Source of the DNA: JBHEPS01 sp046261635
GTDB lineage: Bacteria > Acidobacteriota > Thermoanaerobaculia > Gp7-AA8
Direction: 5' to 3'
DNA length: 10,114 nt
Assembly (NCBI GenBank): GCA_046261635.1
Contig: JBHEOL010000191.1
Coordinates: 1 to 10,114 of the forward strand
This document shows, piece by piece, positions 6,771 to 10,114 of the stretch (positions are counted from its first letter, which is position 1; each line of letters starts with the position of its first letter). The translations under genes were made by a program, and so were the position numbers. The notes under the pieces are model-generated. The model saw only the letters and a program-made list of their open reading frames with translations. It was not told where the DNA came from and did no database searches.

Positions 6771-7193
6771 TCAATGCATCATCGGGTCGCCGCTGACCTC
6801 TCCGCGCCAGTCGTCCGCCATGAGGACTTCCACCAGTTCCTGGAGCTCCTCCATGTGAAATGGCTTGGTGAGGGCGGCCGTCATGTTCTGGTCGCGGGTG
6901 ATGGTGAGGATGTCGCCCTTGCCCGACGCCACGACGACCGGGACCTTGTTCGGCCGCTCGAAATACCACTTCATCCATTCCTCCCCGCTCATCCCGGGGA
7001 GGTTCAGGTCGAGCAGGACGAGCCGGGTGTCGGGATTCGCCTCGAGCGTCGCCATCGCCTCGACCGCGCCGGAGGCCGTGACCACGTCGTATCCCTTTTT
7101 CCGGAAGAAAGTGACGTAGAGGCTGAGCACTTCCGGATCGTCTTCGATCGCCAGGATCTTCTTGTTGCTCGCAGCCTGAGTCGTGGTTTCCAT
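6771..7193 (-). CDS. Single-domain response regulator (CheY-like receiver)
   Basis: The 140-residue protein is one receiver domain with nothing fused to it. It has the acidic pocket Glu17-Asp18-Asp19, phospho-acceptor Asp62 in LLDLNLPGMSG, switch Ser90 in VVVASG and Lys110 in LTKPF. It should be phosphorylated by a histidine kinase encoded elsewhere and act through protein contacts, not DNA binding. A short tail (residues about 125-140) is acidic and ends PMMH. The start ATG at 7193 is preceded only by a weak CAGGG. It converges on the ferredoxin gene with the shared terminator between. No kinase, phosphotransfer or output gene is next to it, so its pathway is unknown. Confidence 0.92.
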   Translation of the reverse strand: METTTQAASNKKILAIEDDPEVLSLYVTFFRKKGYDVVTASGAVEAMATLEANPDTRLVLLDLNLPGMSGEEWMKWYFERPNKVPVVVASGKGDILTITRDQNMTAALTKPFHMEELQELVEVLMADDWRGEVSGDPMMH

Positions 7194-7301
7194 GGGTAAC
7201 CCTGCTGACCCGATTTCAACTGCGAACGACGTACCACTTCAAATAAGAGCCATTTCCAAGGCGAGACCGGATGGCCTCGTCATCGGGGATCCTTCACCTG
7301 T

Positions 7302-7808
7302 TCATTTCCATCGAGATTCCAGGCGTTGGCACCCAGCTCCCCATGCCGTTCGGATGATGACTGAGCGCCAGATGCCCAGGGAGGGGATTTTCGAGTAGTG
7401 CCATCCGTAGACGTTGTTGAAGACAACGGTACGGTTCCAGCTCTCGTTCGAGCTGGCCCGATCATCGTCTCTGAAAACCTCGGGGATCGGGTCGAGCCTG
7501 ACGATGAGAACATTCGTGTCCTTGAGAAGTGCCGATACATCGAACGACGGGCCGCCGAACATCCCCTCATGGGTGCCCAGCCTGGTTCCGTTGAGCCAGA
7601 CGGAACAATGATTGGCGACCCCGTGGAATGTCAGACGGTGGGTGACCGGCCTGTCGCGAAGGCGTACCGCAACCGGGGGCTCGTCGAATGGTGCCGGGCC
7701 GGCTTGAAAGCTGGCAGCCTCGAGCTCACCGAGAGACTTCATGGGTTGTGCAGGTATTGCCACAGCTGTCAGGCAGATGACGACTGGTAAAAGAGTCAGC
7801 TCCATCAT
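7302..7808 (-). pseudogene. GH2 glycosidase remnant: signal peptide plus sugar-binding domain only
   Basis: The 168-residue product begins with a signal peptide (LLPVVICLTAVAIPA, likely cut after residue 20). From about residue 55 it shows the beta-sandwich sugar-binding domain of family 2 glycoside hydrolases: THRLTFHGVANHCSVWLNG, GTHEGMFGGPSFDV and YGWHYSKIPSLGIWRSVII. Intact enzymes (beta-galactosidase, beta-mannosidase and relatives) continue for several hundred residues with an immunoglobulin-like and a TIM-barrel catalytic domain. Here the frame diverges just after the domain's last strand (RTAWGAGCQ...) and stops at 7302. Residues 21-50 also look shorter than usual. It is a secreted binding domain without catalysis, most likely a broken gene. 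The start (tandem ATGs) lies 63 bp from the half attC site. Confidence 0.7.
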
Positions 7809-7819
7809 GGCTGGGAAGG

Positions 7820-7899
7820 CCCTTTCTCACGCGATCGAGCACACTGCTGGCGGGAGGAGGGAGGCAAAGGGTTCGTCGGCTGCAAGGCGCGAGTCAGGC
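7820..7899 (-). other. Half attC integron site (R''-L'' arm) at the toxin stop codon
   Basis: On the minus strand GCCTGAC (7899-7893) overlaps the toxin's TGA stop. It is followed by TCGCGCCTTG and GCAGCCGACG, nearly identical to the same arm of the site at 8717-8824 (24 of 26 bases of CGTCGGCTGCAAG..CGCGAGT.AGG on the plus strand, one insertion, one change). The extrahelical A after CAGCCG is kept. The returning arm is missing; a 6-bp match CCCTTT/AAAGGG (7820-7825 with 7866-7871) may be what is left of the stem before the GH2 remnant begins. A stop codon inside the R'' box is common in integron cassettes. Confidence 0.55.
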
Positions 7900-8205
7900 G
7901 CCCTCTTCGCGTGCACGAACGATCCTGACCCAGGTACGAAAGTCTTGTCGCTGATGAGCGAACGCGAGCACGATGATCTCCCCTTCTTCTACCGTGTACA
8001 GCAGCGTGTGAGGAAATTGCGTCAGGCCCTTGCCACGAAGTTTCCCGCTCAGTACGGGCGCTGCTTCAGGGAATGCCTCGACGATCTCGAGCGCGGCTCG
8101 GACTTCGGAGAGCATTCGATCTCCAAGGCCGTCTGCAGCTTCGTTGTAGTAACTGACCGCTTCGCCAAGATCTGCGGCCGCGCCCTCGTGAAAACGGGAT
8201 TTCAC
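7894..8205 (-). CDS. ParE/RelE-family toxin
   Basis: The 103-residue protein matches the ParE/RelE fold. It has an N-terminal helical hairpin with AADLGEAVSYYNEAADGLGDRM (helices 1-2), ALEIVEAFPEAAPVL, then the beta-sheet FPHTLLYTVEEGEIIVLAFAHQRQDFRTW. Such toxins block gyrase (ParE) or cut mRNA on the ribosome (RelE); the sequence does not decide which, but the YY..EA..GLGD pattern is more ParE-like. It starts with GTG at 8205, overlapping the antitoxin stop by four bases (GTGA), so the pair is translationally coupled. Its stop TGA lies in the R'' box of the half attC site. No truncation is seen. Confidence 0.85.
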   Translation of the reverse strand: MKSRFHEGAAADLGEAVSYYNEAADGLGDRMLSEVRAALEIVEAFPEAAPVLSGKLRGKGLTQFPHTLLYTVEEGEIIVLAFAHQRQDFRTWVRIVRAREEGA

Positions 8206-8435
8206 GGGCTGGTCTTGCGCTCTAGTTTCGCGAGCACTTCTTCCGCGGAACTCGAGCGAGCGCTGCCGCGTTTCAGGCCGTCATAGCGACGCTGAGCCTC
8301 CGCAATCCATCCTTCGCCGACATCGTCGACAGAAGGTTCGTCGAGACTATCCAGCAACCGCTTTGCAAGTGCGGCCCGAGATTCCCTTTCCAGAGAGAGC
8401 GCGGCATCCGCGACCTCTTCGAGCTTACGAGCCAT
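8202..8435 (-). CDS. Antitoxin, putative addiction-module component family
   Basis: This 77-residue acidic, helical protein has the pattern of the short unstable antitoxins that partner ParE/RelE toxins (the 'putative addiction module component' family). It has an N-terminal helix with ALSLERESRAALAKRLLDSL, then GWIAEAQRRYDGLKRGSARSSSAEEVLAKLER. It should bind and neutralise the toxin encoded right after it (4-base overlap) and may repress the operon. ATG 8435 follows TAGAAT by six bases, which points to a leaderless transcript made by the cassette's own promoter. Length is normal for the family. Confidence 0.87.
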   Translation of the reverse strand: MARKLEEVADAALSLERESRAALAKRLLDSLDEPSVDDVGEGWIAEAQRRYDGLKRGSARSSSAEEVLAKLERKTSP

Positions 8436-8441
8436 GGTCGT

Positions 8442-8447
8442 ATTCTA
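8442..8447 (-). promoter_or_regulatory. TAGAAT -10-like box for the toxin-antitoxin pair
   Basis: On the minus strand TAGAAT ends six bases before the antitoxin ATG, so transcription would start on or beside the A of the ATG. No Shine-Dalgarno sequence is present in the six bases (ACGACC). A cassette with its own promoter is expected for toxin-antitoxin genes in integrons. Confidence 0.5.
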
Positions 8448-8475
8448 CCTCGGCTTCGGGCAGGCGTACTCATGC

Positions 8476-8523
8476 GCCTGAAGTCTTGAAAAGCCGCACC
8501 GCGAAGCGGCGTCGCCAGCCATC
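8476..8523 (-). other. Degenerate attC-like hairpin
   Basis: The core at 8491-8514 reads, on the minus strand, CGACGCCGCTTCGCGGTGCG followed by GCTT. This closely resembles, from memory, the core of the aadA-type attC site of class 1 integrons, including a possible extrahelical A. The hairpin GCCGC-TTC-GCGGT (one G-T pair) is visible. The flanking boxes are poor: the 3' side reads CTTCAGGC where GTTRRRY is expected, and no RYYYAAC box is found on the 5' side. It sits where an attC should be, between the permease stub and the antitoxin. It may be a decayed site or an unrelated hairpin. Confidence 0.35.
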
Positions 8524-8577
8524 AACGTGGAGGACACGGCCCGCGACATTCGCCCGCCCCATTTCTCTGGACGTTGT

Positions 8578-8658
8578 TCATACAAAGGCCCAACCGGCCT
8601 TCCAGAAGAACCCTACCGCGGTTCTGGCGGCCTCGCCGTATAGTTCCCAGAAGTTCAT
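8578..8658 (-). pseudogene. Permease N-terminal stub (26 aa)
   Basis: ATG at 8658 opens a 26-residue frame with the sequence NFWELYGEAARTAVGFF followed by WKAGWAFV and then TGA. This strongly resembles the first helix of predicted permeases of the UPF0718/DUF318 type, in which the phrase FWKAGWAFVLGY is usual. The rest of a protein of over 300 residues is absent. A GAGAAT box lies five bases before the ATG, a near match to the TAGAAT boxes of other genes here. It begins 59 bp after the attC cut point. It may be a deleted cassette gene or a tiny membrane peptide; the family link is from memory. Confidence 0.45.
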
Positions 8659-8716
8659 GGCCGATTCTCACATTCTCACTGGCGGATGGTCGTACCCAAC
8701 CACATAGACACTGTGG

Positions 8717-8824
8717 GCCTAACGGATCGCCGCTTCAGCCGCGCAGCCCGCACGCGAAATGGTACCGCACCCGCGGAGACCCCGGCGCGGGCTGCGTCGG
8801 CTGCAAGCGCGAGTTAGGTTAGGC
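8717..8824 (-). other. attC integron recombination site
   Basis: On the minus strand the site opens with GCCTAACCTAAC and ends with CCGTTAGGC, matching the R'' (RYYYAAC) and R' (GTTRRRY) boxes. Inside, 8736-8751 pairs with 8787-8803 through 16 base pairs interrupted by a single unpaired base (T8797; A on the minus strand). The extra A follows CAGCCG, the same place as in well-studied class 1 integron sites. The unpaired spacers are 9 and 12 bases and the terminal loop region is 35 bases. Total length of 108 bp is within the usual range. The polarity matches the minus-strand genes on both sides. Confidence 0.75.
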
Positions 8825-8837
8825 CGCCCACCATCGA

Positions 8838-8856
8838 CTCGCCGATGATCGGCGAG
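8838..8856. repeat. Perfect palindrome CTCGCCGAT-G-ATCGGCGAG
   Basis: A 9-bp arm on each side of one central base lies 47 bp after the CPBP protease stop and 14 bp before the attC site. As RNA it would form a 7-bp stem with a 5-base loop. There is no T run on either strand, so it is not a standard intrinsic terminator. It could end or stabilise the protease transcript, or be part of the cassette's 3' untranslated region. Confidence 0.6.
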
Positions 8857-8902
8857 CGGCGGCGCGGCGGCGTTTGCTGGAGTGCTTCCTGGGGGAACCC
8901 CG

Positions 8903-9697
8903 TCATGATGCCGGCGCCTGCTCCGTCAATCGCTCGCCTTCGCTCTTCCAGATCCGATTTCGATGGAGCGTGATGACGATGGAAAGGACGATCGTGATGA
9001 TCCGCGCGGCGTTCGCGAACCATCCGCCGAGTGCGGTCCTGTCGACCTCAAATACGTACCACCAGAGGTTCATCAGCGCATGAAGAGCGATCGGCACCCA
9101 GAGATTGTCCCAGCGGAGATACAGCCATGCGAACCAGACGCTGCCGAGGGCAGTGACGCCGAAGATGCCGAGGGCGCTGAGCACACTTTGCGCCTGGTAG
9201 AGATGGCCGAGAGAGAAAAACAAAGTCGGAATCAGGATCGCGGGCCAGAACCCCCACCGCGCGCGACGGTACAGCTGGCCGAAGGCAAAGCCGCGGAAGA
9301 GAATCTCCTCTCCCACCGGCGAGAAGACCGCCGTGACGGTGAGGACGAGCAGCGAGTAGTCCGTTCGAAACGTCCCGGTGACGCCAAACCCGACGAGCAT
9401 CGGGAGCGTCGCCGCGAACGCCACGACCAGGGCACGTCCGAGGGAAGCGCGAAGGCCGAGCTCCGTCAGCGCCGCGCGCAGGCCGGCGCGGCCGACGAGC
9501 AGCACGGTGAGAATCGCGAGAACGGATTGCGCGGTCTTCACCGCCGCAGCGCGGGCATACCCCTGCAGCCCCGGGCCGACGGCATCGACCGCGCGGGGAA
9601 TCAACTGGATCCCGATGAGGAACACGGCGAGCGTGAGGACGGCATAGCCCCAGCACCGGATTCCGCGTGAACGCGTCTGCGCGTCGTCGATGTCCAT
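8903..9697 (-). CDS. CPBP-family (CAAX-type) intramembrane metalloprotease
   Basis: This 264-residue polytopic membrane protein has the three motifs of the CPBP/Rce1-like family: EEILFR (Glu130, Glu131, Arg135), FSLGH (Phe161, His165) and HALMN (His206, Asn210). These residues form the metal and catalytic site within the membrane. About seven hydrophobic segments are visible, the first at about 16-32. Family members process prenylated proteins in eukaryotes and, in bacteria, take part in bacteriocin self-immunity, peptide maturation or stress. It starts at ATG 9697, nine bases after the stop of the lipoprotein stub; TATTCT 9714-9709 could be its -10. It is followed by the attC site, so it may be the gene of an integron cassette. 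All motifs are intact, unlike its neighbours. Confidence 0.9.
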   Translation of the reverse strand: MDIDDAQTRSRGIRCWGYAVLTLAVFLIGIQLIPRAVDAVGPGLQGYARAAAVKTAQSVLAILTVLLVGRAGLRAALTELGLRASLGRALVVAFAATLPMLVGFGVTGTFRTDYSLLVLTVTAVFSPVGEEILFRGFAFGQLYRRARWGFWPAILIPTLFFSLGHLYQAQSVLSALGIFGVTALGSVWFAWLYLRWDNLWVPIALHALMNLWWYVFEVDRTALGGWFANAARIITIVLSIVITLHRNRIWKSEGERLTEQAPAS

Positions 9698-9706
9698 GGC
9701 CCCGTC

Positions 9707-9865
9707 TCAGAATACCGTAATCCCGTCGAGATCGCCTGTACGTGCGAAATTCTCGTGGCTTGCAACAACGGCCTTCGCTTCGTCAATCGCCAACTTATCG
9801 CCTGTGGGCGTGGTGGCGCAGGCGGAAAGAAGGATACAGACGGCGACCGCGGATGTTTTCGACAT
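9707..9865 (-). pseudogene. Lipoprotein stub with SnoaL/DUF4440-like N-terminus
   Basis: ATG at 9865 follows GGGAGG (9876-9871) by five bases, the strongest ribosome binding site in this region. The 52-residue product starts MSKTSAVAVCILLSACATTP, a lipoprotein signal with lipobox LSAC (lipid-modified Cys16). It continues DEAKAVVASHENFARTGDLDGI, then VF and a stop. That second part resembles the first helix of SnoaL-like/DUF4440 proteins, where '...GDLDG...' leads into a cone-shaped domain of about 110 residues that is missing here. The stop overlaps the possible -10 of the CPBP gene. It is either a truncated gene or a very small lipoprotein; I favour truncation. Confidence 0.55.
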
Positions 9866-9908
9866 GCGTTCCTCCCATTATTGAGTTTCCCGCGTCTCCC
9901 TGAACAAC

Positions 9909-9985
9909 GTTGGGGCCAGCTCCAGAAAATCAACCATTCGCTACCAGCCGTGGAGTTTGGTTGTTTTTCCGGACCTGGCCCCAAC
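9909..9985. repeat. Imperfect 28-bp inverted repeat (REP-like palindrome)
   Basis: The arm 9909-9936 (GTTGGGGCCAG...CAACCA) matches the reverse complement of 9958-9985 at 25 of 28 positions, with a 21-base centre. The centre contains CTACC/GGTAG. Elements beginning TTGGGGCCAGGTCCGG are, from general experience, widespread in GC-rich soil bacteria and often linked to REP-associated (IS200-like) transposases. None is encoded here. The element interrupts the ParE-like frame on its right and lies 33 bp from the ribosome binding site of the lipoprotein stub on its left. Confidence 0.85.
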
Positions 9986-10114
9986 CTTATTTGAGATCCG
10001 GCGATGAGGCACAGGCTCGCCAGCTTTCGGAAAGACCTGGAGAAAGAGGAATGCGCGTTCGATTTCTTCAGAGAAGAGAAGTGGAGAATTCTCACGGTTC
10101 TCAAGCCACCAGTC
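9941..10114 (-). pseudogene. ParE-like toxin, cut off by the window edge and by the palindrome
   Basis: From the window edge the minus strand reads WWLENRENSPLLFSEEIERA then FLFLQVFPKAGEPVPHRRI. This is the middle of a ParE/RelE toxin (second helix, then the P.AG.P motif before the beta-sheet). Similarity stops at Ile (9997-9995). The frame then enters the inverted repeat and ends at TAG 9943-9941, so the C-terminal sheet (usually about 40 residues with the active site) is lost. It is of a different subfamily from the intact toxin at 7894-8205. The 5' part lies outside the window. It is most likely inactive. Confidence 0.65.

Larger units (their letters stand above)
7871..8902 (-). mobile_element. 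Integron-type gene-cassette array without integrase (CALIN-like)
   Basis: Read on the minus strand, the order is attC site (8824-8717), permease stub, degenerate attC-like hairpin, antitoxin-toxin pair, half attC site. All genes and all sites share one orientation, as in a cassette array. Cassette-sized spacing (about 240 and 600 bp) and a toxin-antitoxin content fit the known contents of sedentary integrons. The CPBP protease upstream may be the gene of the first cassette, though no site is seen on its far side. No intI gene or attI site is in the window, so it may be an integrase-less cluster or part of a larger array beyond it. Confidence 0.6.

Noticed and set aside
7194..7301. A promoter for the response regulator
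   Set aside because: AT-rich patches (TTGGAA, TTATTTGAAG on the minus strand) do not make a -35/-10 pair at acceptable spacing, so none is called.
8363..8707. Plus-strand open frame of 114 codons over the attC-like region
   Set aside because: It crosses the antitoxin start, the degenerate attC hairpin and the permease stub; its composition is unstructured and it lacks a ribosome binding site.
8963..9670. Plus-strand open frame of 235 codons opposite the CPBP protease
   Set aside because: It is highly charged antisense shadow of a membrane gene that has all its catalytic motifs on the minus strand.
9909..9985. Reading the palindrome as another attC site
   Set aside because: The ends are GTTGGGG...CCCCAAC on both strands, the reverse polarity of RYYYAAC...GTTRRRY, and the arms are continuous without the unpaired spacer and bulge of attC.

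Overview
This is a GC-rich bacterial window in two parts. The codon style, single-cluster ferredoxin, acyl-CoA-type desaturase and short tandem/inverted intergenic repeats would fit an uncultured Acidobacteriota-like or similar soil or sediment lineage. That assignment is an inference; no taxonomic marker gene is present.

Region 1 (1-7193) looks like ordinary chromosome. It holds an MFS transporter relic with a large internal deletion, a complex repeat region (319-671) made of a 7-bp tandem repeat and its reverse complement, an EamA/DMT permease, a membrane fatty-acid desaturase with a basic C-terminal tail, a three-gene export operon (ABC ATPase, ABC-2 permease, MFS exporter), a small 4Fe-4S ferredoxin closed by a clear terminator, and on the opposite strand a single-domain response regulator. 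A second intergenic repeat of the same general design, with a 9-bp unit, sits just before the ABC operon.

Region 2 (about 7300-10114) is an accessory zone in which every gene lies on the minus strand. Read on that strand, the order is: 3'-truncated ParE-like toxin; palindromic repeat; short lipoprotein stub (SnoaL/DUF4440-like start); intact CPBP (CAAX-type) membrane protease; well-formed attC-like integron recombination site; 26-aa stub of a permease; degenerate attC-like hairpin; ParE/RelE toxin with its antitoxin; half attC site whose first box overlaps the toxin stop codon; and an orphan sugar-binding domain of a family 2 glycoside hydrolase. The best reading is a decaying integron gene-cassette array without an integrase in view (a CALIN). 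Its attC sites point the same way as the genes. The best site has the expected 16-bp stem with one extrahelical base and GCCTAAC/GTTAGGC ends, and the half site repeats its arm almost exactly.

Two themes recur. Several genes have a perfect TAGAAT (-10-like) box just before the start codon and no Shine-Dalgarno sequence, suggesting leaderless or very short-leader transcripts. Several genes also survive only as N-terminal stubs or internally deleted versions, suggesting repeated deletion at cassette and repeat boundaries.
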